Source: CAYZTY01 sp964444665
Lineage (GTDB): Bacteria; Planctomycetota; Phycisphaerae; Sedimentisphaerales; CAYZTY01
Direction of reading: 5' to 3'
NCBI GenBank assembly: GCA_964444665.1
Contig: CAYUIE010000008.1
Span: 86,809-150,808, forward strand
DNA length: 64,000 nucleotides
The translations under genes were made by a program, and so were the position numbers. Within the stretch, counting starts at the first letter, position 1, and each line of letters opens with the position of its first letter. The notes under the pieces were generated by a model. The model made no database searches, was not told where the DNA came from, and saw only the letters and a list, made by a program, of their open reading frames with translations. Shown piece after piece: positions 7,419 to 16,730 of this stretch.

Positions 7419-9323
7419 GTGAAGACCAAAAAAAAGAAAAAAAGAGATTTCCATAGCTTAACGGTTACTTTAGCTATTACTTTTTCAGCTTTTATTATAG
7501 TTGTTCTGCTCATTTCAAGCGGCCTACAAATGTATTTTGGCTTCAAAGCCCAGAAAAAAGGCCTTGTCACACATCAACACCTTATTGCTAAAGATGCAGC
7601 TAATACTGTCGAGGGTTTTATTCGAGAAAAATTCAGCACGTTGGAGGCGGTAGCAAGCCGCGGCAATCTGGCAATTATTCCTAAGGAAGCTTACAAATCG
7701 GTTTTGGAAAGGTTGCTGGGCATTGAACCAGCCTTTCGCCAGTTGGCCCTTCTAAATGACCAAAACCAGGAACTGGAAAAAGTCTCTCGTCTTTCAAATT
7801 TAGTCTCATATGAATTTATAAAGCAAATCGATAGCGCTCTGTTTTCTCATGTGAAACGCGGGGAAATATATATCGGGTCGGTATATATTGATGAAATAAC
7901 CAGTGAGCCATTGGTAATAATGGCGGTTCCGGTAACGGATGTTTTTGGTGACCTTAATGGAACATTGATAGCCGAAGCAAATCTGAAATTTATGTGGGAT
8001 TTGGTAGGTGCGTTGAAGATTGGTAATAATGGCCTGGCTTACGTAGTAAACAAGCAGGGTAAACTCATTGCTTCCGGCGACATTGGCCGTGTTTTAAAGG
8101 GAGAGAATTTAATCTATCTGAATGAAGTAAATGAATTTGTAACGGATGATACATTAACTCATAAAGATACTGCAGAGATAGTCAAAGGTATCCAGGGAAA
8201 TCATGTTGTGGCTAATCACGCGCATCTTGGCACGCCTGACTGGGCTGTCGTGGTTGAATTACCGGTTCTGGAGGCATATAAAAATCTAATTACTACACTT
8301 ATAATATCGGGATTAATTATGCTCCTGAGCTTTGCCCTGGCTGTTTCATTCGGCGTCTTTCTTTCAAAAAGAATTACAAAGCCAATAATAAAGCTAAGAG
8401 ATGCTGCTGTTCAAATAGGTAAAGGCAAACTGGATACGCAAATAGAAATTGAAACGAAGAATGAGATAGAAGATTTAGCAAAGGCATTGAACCAGATGAC
8501 CAAAGATCTACAAAAGACAACAACATCAATAGATAACCTCAACCGAGAAATTACAGAACGTATGAAGGCAGAGAAACGTCAGGCCCAACTGCTCAGACAA
8601 TTGGAAAAGACAAATCAAGAACTAAGGGAATTTGTATACATGGCTTCACATGATTTGAAAGCTCCGCTTCGCGGGATTAATACGTTAGCCAACTGGATAT
8701 CATCTGACTATGCGGATAAGCTTGACGAGCAGGGCAAAAAGCAATTGGCTCTGCTTTCACGCAGAGTGGACAGAATGCGTAACTTGATTGAAGGAATTAT
8801 ACAGTGCTCTCGAGTCGGACATATACAAGAAGAAAAAACTTGGATGAATCTGAATAAGCTGGTCCGGGAAGTTATTGAGATGCTTGATCCACCAGAAAAC
8901 ATTACTATTACAGTCGAAAATGAGCTGCCGACAATTAAATGTGAGCGAATCCGCTTTATTCATGTATTCCAGAACCTAATCAATAATGCCATAAAATATA
9001 TGGACAAACCACAGGGGAAGATAGAAATAGGTTGTGTTGAGCAGGATGATTTCTGGAAATTCAGTGTCGCTGACAATGGACCGGGAATTAAAGAAAAGTA
9101 TTTCGAGAAGATTTTCCAGATGTTCCAGACACTGTTGCCACGTGATGAATTTGAAAGTACCGGTGTCGGGCTTACTTTGGTTAAGAAAATCGTTGAGTTA
9201 TACGAAGGCAAAATCTGGGTGGAATCCAAAGCAGGGATGGGAAGTACATTCTTTTTCATTTTGCCAAAGCAAGAAAAAATGGATATTAAAAATGCGAATT
9301 TCGAAGTTAACATCACCCACTGA
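7419..9323 (+). CDS. Membrane sensor histidine kinase with periplasmic sensor domain
   Basis: This 634-residue protein has a membrane helix near residues 17-40, a periplasmic region of about 240 residues (dCache-like: 'EAVASRGNLA', 'YIGSVYIDEITSEPLVIMAVPV', 'NNGLAYVVNKQGKLIAS'), a second helix near 288-312, a HAMP linker, a coiled coil, and a kinase core. Visible kinase motifs are the H-box 'MASHDLKAPLRG' (H411), N-box 'NLINNAIKY' (N523), 'DNGPG' (552-556) and 'STGVGLTLVKKIVE'. The GTG start lies 8 bases after the last binding-protein gene; its ribosome site is weak. No response regulator is adjacent. The context suggests it reads the occupancy of the four lipoproteins, or controls genes for the same solutes. 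Confidence 0.92.
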   Translation: MKTKKKKKRDFHSLTVTLAITFSAFIIVVLLISSGLQMYFGFKAQKKGLVTHQHLIAKDAANTVEGFIREKFSTLEAVASRGNLAIIPKEAYKSVLERLLGIEPAFRQLALLNDQNQELEKVSRLSNLVSYEFIKQIDSALFSHVKRGEIYIGSVYIDEITSEPLVIMAVPVTDVFGDLNGTLIAEANLKFMWDLVGALKIGNNGLAYVVNKQGKLIASGDIGRVLKGENLIYLNEVNEFVTDDTLTHKDTAEIVKGIQGNHVVANHAHLGTPDWAVVVELPVLEAYKNLITTLIISGLIMLLSFALAVSFGVFLSKRITKPIIKLRDAAVQIGKGKLDTQIEIETKNEIEDLAKALNQMTKDLQKTTTSIDNLNREITERMKAEKRQAQLLRQLEKTNQELREFVYMASHDLKAPLRGINTLANWISSDYADKLDEQGKKQLALLSRRVDRMRNLIEGIIQCSRVGHIQEEKTWMNLNKLVREVIEMLDPPENITITVENELPTIKCERIRFIHVFQNLINNAIKYMDKPQGKIEIGCVEQDDFWKFSVADNGPGIKEKYFEKIFQMFQTLLPRDEFESTGVGLTLVKKIVELYEGKIWVESKAGMGSTFFFILPKQEKMDIKNANFEVNITH

Positions 9324-9700
9324 AGATATTGATGTAGATATTATGACTATCTGTCACACACTCAAGTATGGGAAGGCTTTGACTTTGAAAAGCAAACGAT
9401 AGAAATAACTTCGCAGAGAATACCTCGACTATTGAATTATTCTCGGTGACAATTACTCGTATTAAATTCTTTCTTTATATCTTAAGCACTATAAAACTAT
9501 AGGGCCAATCTAATAAAAAGGATTGATTCAGAACTCAACCAACGCTATATTAAATTCACCTGCCGCTCGGGTTAAGAATGGCAGGTTATAAGCTGCAAGT
9601 GAGACAGGTGAGAAAGCGAGTATAGTAGGCAAGGGGCCGTACACCGGTTAGTTTGAATCACAGGAGTTCTTGACGCATTTGGGGGTCTGGTTGGATTTGA
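9324..9700. other. Intergenic stretch with a 7-bp hairpin
   Basis: No gene is supported here. ACCTGCC (9558-9564) and GGCAGGT (9580-9586) form a perfect 7-bp stem with a 15-base loop, but no T-run follows. The stretch presumably holds the promoter and leader of the membrane glycosyltransferase gene at 9701; I see no clear -35/-10 pair. Confidence 0.4.
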
Positions 9701-11407
9701 ATGAATATGTCAACAAAACTTAGTCAGGAAATGCAGTATGGTGTGATGTCTGAAGTGCGGAAACGAAGTTGGCTGTTACCCCAACTTTTGTTGGTATTCA
9801 TAGCCTGGATTTTCCTGTGCTGGCTGCATTGGGACAATGATGGGCTCTGGTTCCCCGATGCACCGTTACACGCGGCTAATGGCATCTTTTGGAAGGATTA
9901 CCTTCTAAACTTATCCTTCGACCCCATAGGCTACACCCTGAGCTATCACGCGCGCTATCCGGTGATTAACCCCACAAAATACCCACCGGTATTCTACTTG
10001 CTGGAGGCAGTTTTCTTTGGGCTGTTCGGTCCATCACCGTATATCGCCAAAGGTCTTGTACTTGGATTTGCACTCATGGCGGCTCTATACACGACTACCT
10101 GGTCTCGCAGATGGATTGCCCAAGACGCCGGTTGGGCCGGGGTGCTGTTTATCCTCTTGCCCGGCGTGGTTCAGTGGTCGCACGCCATTATGCTGAATAT
10201 TCCTGCCCTGGCGCTGAGCATAGGGGCTCTTTACCACCTTCGCAGATGGATGGAGTCACCGACCACATCTCCTGCGTGGCGAGACTTATACGTCGGAGCG
10301 GCTATGGCGGTACTCTCGATACTGACATATCTGACAAGTGGCGTGTTGCTTTTAATCGCCGGCACCTGGCTTATCGTAAAACGCCGTTGGCGTTTACTAT
10401 GGCATCTCAGGACGCTGGCGGTTTTCGTGGTCTCCGCGCTGTTGCTGCTGCCATGGGCAATTCTGGTGCTGAAGTACGAGCCTAATCGCATTGTAATGGC
10501 CACGGGCTCGGCTAACTATCTAACAGCCGTTTCATACTGGCACTGGAAGTATTATCTTGAGAGCCTTCCAGGACTTTTCGGCATGCATATCATATTTATC
10601 GCGGCACTTGGCATTGCAGGCGGGATGCTTTTCCGGCGGTGGCGGCATGAAACAATACTTCTTTCTATTATGACGATAGTCCTGTTTGCCTTCTTCTCGT
10701 ACGTGCCTTCCAGAGAAGACCGCTATATACTTCTGATGTCAGTGCCGATAGCTATCTTCTGCTTGCTCGGTTTGATTTCAACAGTTCACTTCATTGGCAA
10801 GCTTGCAAGAATAAGGCCGGAGTGGGAAAAAGCTGCAACCTTAGCAGCCATAGCGGTGCTCTTAATTGGCCAAACATGGCAAGCCTTGAAAGTACCCGTT
10901 TATTCGGTTTCCGGCTACAAGCAACTCGTGGAATACATAAAAACGATTACTCCGGACGAATCCGTGTTTTACGATGGAGAAAACTATCAGATTTTTACCT
11001 TCTATGTTCAATCCGGGGATCCCGACTATCGCCGTCGAGTTGTCGTCGGCAATAAATTGCTCTATGCCGAATCCTGGTTCCGTGGCCCGCAGGAGTTTGT
11101 CGAGTCTGCTCAGGATGTAGTCGATGTTTTACAAAAGCAAGGTGGATGTCAATGGATAGTCGTGGCTAACAAGCCGGTACTTTCGAAGTTGGCAGCCCCA
11201 AGGTACCTACGTAAAGCCGTAAAAGGACCACAGTTCGAGTTAACGAAGTGCCTGCCCATCACAAAGATACTGGAGACCGGCGTTGAGAAAACAAGCGTAT
11301 GTGTCTACCGGCTTCTTGTCCCGATAGAGCAAGTGGATGAAGTAGATATGCCTTTCTTTGGGCGAGGGGAAAATTTACGCCATCGAAGCAAGCCCATTCA
11401 GCGCTGA
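9701..11407 (+). CDS. GT-C (GT39/ArnT-like) membrane glycosyltransferase
   Basis: This 568-residue protein has about ten to twelve hydrophobic helices over residues 20-400 and a soluble C-terminal domain of about 150 residues. The first large outer loop carries 'WFPDAPLHAANGIFWKDY', where the family normally holds its acidic catalytic residue, and 'NPTKYPPVFYLLEA' resembles the conserved 'YPPL/H' segment. Members move a sugar from a polyprenyl-phosphate donor to lipid, glycan or protein on the outer face of the membrane. It lies alone on the plus strand, pointing toward the convergent acylation genes. Base composition is more GC-rich than the lipoprotein array to its left. Donor and acceptor are unknown. 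Confidence 0.8.
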   Translation: MNMSTKLSQEMQYGVMSEVRKRSWLLPQLLLVFIAWIFLCWLHWDNDGLWFPDAPLHAANGIFWKDYLLNLSFDPIGYTLSYHARYPVINPTKYPPVFYLLEAVFFGLFGPSPYIAKGLVLGFALMAALYTTTWSRRWIAQDAGWAGVLFILLPGVVQWSHAIMLNIPALALSIGALYHLRRWMESPTTSPAWRDLYVGAAMAVLSILTYLTSGVLLLIAGTWLIVKRRWRLLWHLRTLAVFVVSALLLLPWAILVLKYEPNRIVMATGSANYLTAVSYWHWKYYLESLPGLFGMHIIFIAALGIAGGMLFRRWRHETILLSIMTIVLFAFFSYVPSREDRYILLMSVPIAIFCLLGLISTVHFIGKLARIRPEWEKAATLAAIAVLLIGQTWQALKVPVYSVSGYKQLVEYIKTITPDESVFYDGENYQIFTFYVQSGDPDYRRRVVVGNKLLYAESWFRGPQEFVESAQDVVDVLQKQGGCQWIVVANKPVLSKLAAPRYLRKAVKGPQFELTKCLPITKILETGVEKTSVCVYRLLVPIEQVDEVDMPFFGRGENLRHRSKPIQR

Positions 11408-11462
11408 TTATTATCAAGTGGACTAACTAATCACATAACGTATATACCCGTTACACATAGCA

Positions 11463-12539
11463 TCAGTGTTTTTTGCTTACACCGGATTCTTTTAGCCATG
11501 CATCGAATTCCTTGATAAACCGGGAACCGAAACGCTCGGCGCTCTCGTCGTCTAAATGAGCACCGTCGCGAACCATAAGTCCGTCAACAACCGGTGAGAT
11601 GAAAGGAACTTCCAGGGCGGCAGCTAATGACGCTACCTCAAGTCGAGGTGACCAATAATCAGGATTTGGGACCGAGGTCAGTACAATATCAGTACCGCGC
11701 TTCGCCAGTGCGCGCTTGAACTCCAGAGCATTGGAAAGAATTTCTTCATCGATCTGCTTTACCTCCTCGGAGACATCCACAGGTGGTGAACCGACAGGAA
11801 TTGGCCTTGGATGTTCCCTGATTGCAAACCAGGAACCCGAAGAAATCGACCGGCTGATGATAAACCGAGGAATCCAAATTCGGAATGGAGGCCTTAGCAC
11901 ACGCCAGTCAGCAAGTCCCTCAAAAGGCCTTGAATGGCGAATTAGCCAGGTTAGCTTCCACTCCCAGACTGTCTTCCTGGCCTCCCACGAACTCGACCTC
12001 ATTACTCTCTGCCCAAATTCACTCACGCGCGGCGTAAAGAAATTATGTTCGTCAAAACTGCCGGCATTTACGACTACTATTCGCGGACGCAAATCTTGCT
12101 TCTCAATCAGGGACTGAATAAACTTACCCCCTTCGTCGTATCCGAAAGCAAGATTGTAGAACCTAAGTCCAGTTATCAATTCACCTTGTTTCAGTACGCT
12201 TTTCGGAAAGCCATAGGCCACTTGTGAATTCCCTAAAAAGAGGACATCCGCCTCTCGTGCATACTTTATCGACTCATCGAGCCCATGGTAGAGAATATAA
12301 TGGTCTATAGCGAAATCGTCATAGGCCACATACCAGTCTTGCGGATCCGGCAGCGGCCGCGCAGGGACCAAGCCTTCATCCATTATAGCACCGGCGTTAA
12401 AAAACGACGCTTTTGCCATTATTCTTCCCATCTTCTGCCCCACCACCAAAGCTACGGCAAAAGTGACGAAAAAGACTATAAGCGACGCACAGACCCGCCG
12501 CTTAGAACTGGAAGTAAATGAACGTTTCATTTTTGGCAT
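11463..12539 (-). CDS. SGNH/AlgX-like protein partnered with MBOAT acyltransferase
   Basis: This 358-residue protein has an N-terminal membrane anchor (about residues 15-35) and an extracytoplasmic SGNH-type domain. Block I is 'VLFLGNSQVAYGF' (the usual GDS reads GNS) and block V is 'VRDGAHLDDESAERF', giving the D-x-x-H pair. Its start overlaps the end of the MBOAT gene by 38 bases; an ATG 9 bases inside is an alternative start. MBOAT plus SGNH/AlgX pairs are well known from alginate and similar glycan O-acetylation, where the membrane protein exports the acyl group and the periplasmic protein transfers it. That is the likely role here; the glycan is unknown. Confidence 0.75.
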   Translation of the reverse strand: MPKMKRSFTSSSKRRVCASLIVFFVTFAVALVVGQKMGRIMAKASFFNAGAIMDEGLVPARPLPDPQDWYVAYDDFAIDHYILYHGLDESIKYAREADVLFLGNSQVAYGFPKSVLKQGELITGLRFYNLAFGYDEGGKFIQSLIEKQDLRPRIVVVNAGSFDEHNFFTPRVSEFGQRVMRSSSWEARKTVWEWKLTWLIRHSRPFEGLADWRVLRPPFRIWIPRFIISRSISSGSWFAIREHPRPIPVGSPPVDVSEEVKQIDEEILSNALEFKRALAKRGTDIVLTSVPNPDYWSPRLEVASLAAALEVPFISPVVDGLMVRDGAHLDDESAERFGSRFIKEFDAWLKESGVSKKH

Positions 12540-13914
12540 TACCCGTCAAAATGAGATAAACCATCACCGCCGCCAAGAATCCTTTCTCCACAGCTGATGG
12601 CTTGGGAATTCCAAAGCGCTCGACACTCAGTGTGCGCAGATGGCTCAAAGCCACCGGTGTAATTAACAACAAACCGAACATCACCATCTGCTTCGATAGC
12701 GGTTCGTAGGGCCCTATGAAAATACTCTTCACAATCGCCATCGCCTGAGTCATGTCGGTGGACCGGAAGAAGATCCAGGCGCAAAGCACCAAGGCCTGCA
12801 CGACTATGGCCCATCCAAGCTTCATTAACAAAGAGCGTTTTTCCCGATTCAAACCCAGGAGACGCTCGATCGCCAGCAGTACTCCGTGTATCACTCCCCA
12901 TATCACGAAGGTATTGGCAGCCCCGTGCCAAAGCCCTCCCAACAGCATAACGACCAGCAGATTAGCGTACGTACGAGCCTTACCCTTCCGATTTCCACCG
13001 AGTGAGATGTAAAGATAATCCCGGAGCCACGTTGAAAGCGTTATGTGCCATCGACGCCAGAAATCGCTGAAGGATGTGGCGATGTATGGGCTGTTGAAAT
13101 TCTCCGGCAGGCGAAATCCCAACAGATAAGCTACTCCCCGTGCAATATTAGTGTAGCCGGCAAAGTCACCGAAAATCTGGCACGAGAAGAGTAGCGTCGT
13201 GTAAAGCGATAGCAGCCCGTTTCCTCCAGCACCGGCCCCCTGGCCCCAGTATTCGTCCACCACTGCCCCGCAGTGGTCAGCGACAACCATCTTGAGGAAG
13301 AAACCTGAGATTATCAGGTATGCACCCTGACCCCACACGGCCGCGCGAATACGGCGTACCCGGTCGATCTGATACAGGAAGTCGCGCGCACGTACAATGG
13401 GACCCGCCACAAGTTGTGGAAACAAGCTGACATAAAGAAGAAACTTCCAGAACCTTTCGACCGGCTTAATCTTGCCGCGATATATATCAATGGTGTAGCT
13501 CATTGACTGGAAGGTATAAAATGAGATTCCAATGGGTAAAACCACATCCAGGCGCGGAAAAGCCAAACCAGCCGAAACGAGCGTCTGTCCGAATGCCTCC
13601 AGACTCTCCATAAAAAAGTCGAAGTATTTGAACGTGCCGAGAAGGCCCAGGTTTGCTACCAGCGAAGCTATAAGCCAAAGTCGTCGTTGTTTAGGCCGAT
13701 CATCAAGAGCCAACTGACGCCCAGCTACAAAGTCAACGGCCGAACTGAAAAGAATAAGGACAAGATAGGCAGGAACGAACCATCCATAGAACACCATACT
13801 CGCAACCAGCAGCGTTACTAAATAGGTGCTACGGAGTTTGAACCTATCGCTAATAATCCGAACGAACAGGACTATAGACAATAGAAAAAGGAAGCTGAAG
13901 GATACAAAATTCAT
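12502..13914 (-). CDS. MBOAT-family membrane O-acyltransferase (AlgI-like)
   Basis: This 470-residue polytopic protein has the expected length for AlgI/DltB-type MBOAT enzymes. Diagnostic segments are 'PIGISFYTFQSMSYTIDIYRG', 'FPQLVAGPIVRARDFL', 'DFWRRWHITLSTWLRDY' and the catalytic-histidine region 'GGLWHGAANTF' (H330). These proteins carry acyl groups, usually acetyl, across the inner membrane for transfer to surface polysaccharides. The overlapping downstream SGNH/AlgX-like gene is the likely transfer partner. A further SGNH gene lies 45 bases upstream on the same strand, so a three-gene operon is plausible. Confidence 0.9.
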   Translation of the reverse strand: MNFVSFSFLFLLSIVLFVRIISDRFKLRSTYLVTLLVASMVFYGWFVPAYLVLILFSSAVDFVAGRQLALDDRPKQRRLWLIASLVANLGLLGTFKYFDFFMESLEAFGQTLVSAGLAFPRLDVVLPIGISFYTFQSMSYTIDIYRGKIKPVERFWKFLLYVSLFPQLVAGPIVRARDFLYQIDRVRRIRAAVWGQGAYLIISGFFLKMVVADHCGAVVDEYWGQGAGAGGNGLLSLYTTLLFSCQIFGDFAGYTNIARGVAYLLGFRLPENFNSPYIATSFSDFWRRWHITLSTWLRDYLYISLGGNRKGKARTYANLLVVMLLGGLWHGAANTFVIWGVIHGVLLAIERLLGLNREKRSLLMKLGWAIVVQALVLCAWIFFRSTDMTQAMAIVKSIFIGPYEPLSKQMVMFGLLLITPVALSHLRTLSVERFGIPKPSAVEKGFLAAVMVYLILTGNAKNETFIYFQF

Positions 13915-13959
13915 AAAATAAGGTTAAAAAGTAGACTCCTTTATATACCTGGGGGCCAG

Positions 13960-15183
13960 TTAATTTGGAGGTATCAGGCCCAACTCGACAAATTTTTCTA
14001 CCAGACATTTTGCAACATAGGCGCCTGCCTCAGTATTTGGGTGGCTGTCGTTGGGCAGACGCATATATTGCCAACCATCCGGATGCCGGGCACAGAGATC
14101 AATTAGGGGAAACGCGATATCATCAAAAATTGGATAAGCAAAGGAGGCGTCGTCATCCCAAAAACTCCAGTAGACAAGGATAAATTCGGCTCCGGTCGCT
14201 TCTACCTCCCGGCCCATTGCGTCGATGAGTGCCCGAGATATCTGAAGGTTGGGTTGCGGTCCCCACTTAAGCCAGGCCCGCTGCAAAATCACCCATAGCC
14301 GCAGAACGCTGTAATCTTCGAGCCGGACAGGTGACCTTTTCAGATAAACCTTCCCATTACGCTTTAGCCCAAACAATGGTTTGGTTCCAACCATTCTAAT
14401 ACCACGAAAAAGCAGACGGCGGTCATAGTTCAGGTTGCGATTAACGTGGGCCGGCAGGAAAGTGTAGATAACAGCGACCGTATTAAAATCATACATATAC
14501 CGCTTCAATCTCAGCCAAGCCTGGTCTGTTCCATAGGCCTCGATACCCAGATTAACAACCTGAAAAGGGAAGTTTGGATTCTCAGCTAACTGGCCGACAA
14601 AAGTCTCTTCAAAAGGCAAGCCATAGCCCATAGTATAAGAGCCGCCGACAAAGAACACCGTAGGCCTATTGGTGTCTAATTGAGTGTCCGGCGTAGGGAC
14701 GCGAATCCCTTGCTCATTAGTATATACAGGCACTGGCGGCTGAGTTCTAACGAAGGCTTGCATAACCGACTGGTTCGGAATATAAGTCCAGCCAAGTACG
14801 GGGTCATACTGAGCCCGCTTATGATCGGCCGGTTCCCAGGTAACCCGCAGGGGGTCACGAAATAGACGCAGGCCCAACTCCATCGCGGCCAAACACAAAA
14901 AACTCGAAAAAATCACTGCAATAAGGGCAAATACGAGTGTTTTGCCCGAAGGTGCATATTTAGAAAACAAGATATTAATCCGTCTTCGAGCCACAAAAAT
15001 AAATGCCGCTATGACGGCCATAAGCAACTGGCTGCCAAACGCGACGGGGCGCATATCGCATATTTTCCAATTTAGCGAGACGAACTGTTCAAGCAGGGGC
15101 GGCCAGAGTAAAATGGCCAATATAAGGCAGACAAGCGATAACCATAACGCCGGTGTCGGTGATTTTGAAGGGGGGCCGTTCAT
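13960..15183 (-). CDS. Membrane-anchored SGNH/GDSL-type hydrolase or acyltransferase
   Basis: A 407-residue protein with three or so N-terminal membrane helices (about residues 10-115) and a C-terminal SGNH domain. Block I is 'VFFVGGSYTMGYGLPFEET' with the nucleophile serine in GGS; block V is 'DSHPNTEAGAYVAKCL', giving the catalytic D-x-H. The protein resembles the 'GGS-T-GYGL-FEETF' SGNH proteins common in planctomycete surface-glycan loci. It probably adds or removes acyl groups on a glycan outside the cell. It lies upstream of, and in the same direction as, the MBOAT gene. Confidence 0.78.
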   Translation of the reverse strand: MNGPPSKSPTPALWLSLVCLILAILLWPPLLEQFVSLNWKICDMRPVAFGSQLLMAVIAAFIFVARRRINILFSKYAPSGKTLVFALIAVIFSSFLCLAAMELGLRLFRDPLRVTWEPADHKRAQYDPVLGWTYIPNQSVMQAFVRTQPPVPVYTNEQGIRVPTPDTQLDTNRPTVFFVGGSYTMGYGLPFEETFVGQLAENPNFPFQVVNLGIEAYGTDQAWLRLKRYMYDFNTVAVIYTFLPAHVNRNLNYDRRLLFRGIRMVGTKPLFGLKRNGKVYLKRSPVRLEDYSVLRLWVILQRAWLKWGPQPNLQISRALIDAMGREVEATGAEFILVYWSFWDDDASFAYPIFDDIAFPLIDLCARHPDGWQYMRLPNDSHPNTEAGAYVAKCLVEKFVELGLIPPN

Positions 15184-15281
15184 GAATTCAATCTTTTCAA
15201 AGGACAGGAAATTAGAGTAACAAGTTTAAATAACTTTCATTAAAAACTAACATAATCATTGCTGTCAAAAACGAAATATTC

Positions 15282-15311
15282 TTTACACAATCATAGCCTG
15301 CTGCTTATTAT
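15282..15311 (+). promoter_or_regulatory. Candidate promoter for the plus-strand SGNH gene
   Basis: TTTACA (15282-15287) and TATTAT (15306-15311) are separated by 18 bases and lie about 45 bases before the ATG at 15358. Each box is one base from consensus. The region is the divergent gap between two SGNH genes. Confidence 0.4.
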
Positions 15312-15357
15312 AAATGCTTATTAAACAGATTCTAACAAAGAAAGACAGGTAGATGAT

Positions 15358-16716
15358 ATGAGAAAATTCTCTATTTATTTTTTCTACGGACTATACCTCT
15401 TTATTTTATGCGGGCTTATATTTCATACCTCAACGAATCCCGTAATTTTAGGAAAGTACTCACCTCAATATTTCTTCTCTCTTTTGGCGGCCATCGGTTT
15501 ATTTTTTTTGTACAGGAAAGCTGTTATTTTTATATTCAGTGAAACGAAAGTTAAAAGACCAAACGGCAGGGAATTTACAATTTCACCAATTCACAAGATA
15601 TTGTTTTATACCGTAATTTTATTGGTATGCCTTACAGCATCTGAAGTACTTTTAAGGTTAAAAGAACACGAACAAAATAAGAATGCTATTTTCGGTTTTC
15701 ACCCCTTTTTACAGAACACCCAGAATATAAATGACAGCAAGCTGAATATTAATTCTCATGGATTTCGAGGAAATGAAATAACCGAAGCAAAAACTGCTGG
15801 CACATATAGAATCTTTGTCTTAGGAGGTTCATCGGTTTTATGCGACAAAGTGCCGTTTGAAAAAAGTCACGCAAGAATTTTAGAAAGAATGTTACACCAA
15901 CATTATCAAAACCAAATGAAAATAGAAGTATTAAACGCCGGAGACCATTGGCACACCACAGAACATTCCATTATCAAGTATTTATTCAAAATAAAAGACT
16001 TTCAACCAGATTTAGTAATCCTATGGCATGGAATCAACGATTTATATCGCTCATTTTCTTCCAAGCGACTGGCTTTTAAAAAATTCCAATCGGATTATTC
16101 CCACTTTTTAGGGCCGGTTTCAGATATAGTCTCAAAGCATTTCGAGGAGAATAAACGACTCTGGCCTACAATCACCGTGCATTCTCGTACTCACTACCGC
16201 ATTTTCACACTTTTTGAAAGCAAACTGTATACTGATTTGAGAAAGCACCTGCAGTCTAATAAATTCAAAACCATCGACATTTCTGAGTTTCCCAGTTTGA
16301 AATCGTTCCAGAGAAATTTAAATTCCTTTATTCAGATTACCCATAACGACCGGGTAAAATTGATTCTTGCCACCCAGCCTTTTTTATATCATGAAGGGCT
16401 TAGCGAGGCTGAAAAAAGCAGCATCTGGTTCCCTAAATGGTTTTGCGTTAATGAAAACAATGAATACCCTGATTTTAAGTCAATGGAATTAGGAATGAAC
16501 CTTTTTAATTCAGAGACTAAAAAAATTGCAGAAATTTATAATATTCCGCTGGTTGACCTCGAAGCACGTGTACCTAAAAACCTGGATTATTTTCTGGACG
16601 ACTGCCATTATACGGAAAAGGGTAATCAATTAATCGCGGAAACAATTTTTGAGTTTATTAAGAACAATAAATTAATAGAGCAAAAATCACTGCAAAACAG
16701 TAAGTCAGCCAAATGA
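15358..16716 (+). CDS. SGNH/GDSL-family membrane-anchored protein
   Basis: This 452-residue protein has three to four N-terminal membrane segments (to about residue 105) followed by an SGNH domain. Block I is 'VLGGSSVLCDKVPFEKS', block III is 'LWHGINDLYRS' with the conserved GxND-type asparagine, and block V is 'DDCHYTEKGNQLIAE' with D-x-H. It is the only plus-strand gene between 11.4 and 56 kb. It is clearly more AT-rich than the genes on both sides, a sign of separate acquisition. It probably acts as an esterase or acyltransferase on an extracytoplasmic glycan, like the two neighbouring SGNH proteins; the substrate is unknown. Confidence 0.78.
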   Translation: MRKFSIYFFYGLYLFILCGLIFHTSTNPVILGKYSPQYFFSLLAAIGLFFLYRKAVIFIFSETKVKRPNGREFTISPIHKILFYTVILLVCLTASEVLLRLKEHEQNKNAIFGFHPFLQNTQNINDSKLNINSHGFRGNEITEAKTAGTYRIFVLGGSSVLCDKVPFEKSHARILERMLHQHYQNQMKIEVLNAGDHWHTTEHSIIKYLFKIKDFQPDLVILWHGINDLYRSFSSKRLAFKKFQSDYSHFLGPVSDIVSKHFEENKRLWPTITVHSRTHYRIFTLFESKLYTDLRKHLQSNKFKTIDISEFPSLKSFQRNLNSFIQITHNDRVKLILATQPFLYHEGLSEAEKSSIWFPKWFCVNENNEYPDFKSMELGMNLFNSETKKIAEIYNIPLVDLEARVPKNLDYFLDDCHYTEKGNQLIAETIFEFIKNNKLIEQKSLQNSKSAK

Positions 16717-16730
16717 ATAAATTACACTAT

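Noticed and set aside
9558..9586. 7-bp hairpin after the histidine kinase as a terminator
   Set aside because: No T-run follows on either strand and it lies more than 230 bases past the kinase stop codon.
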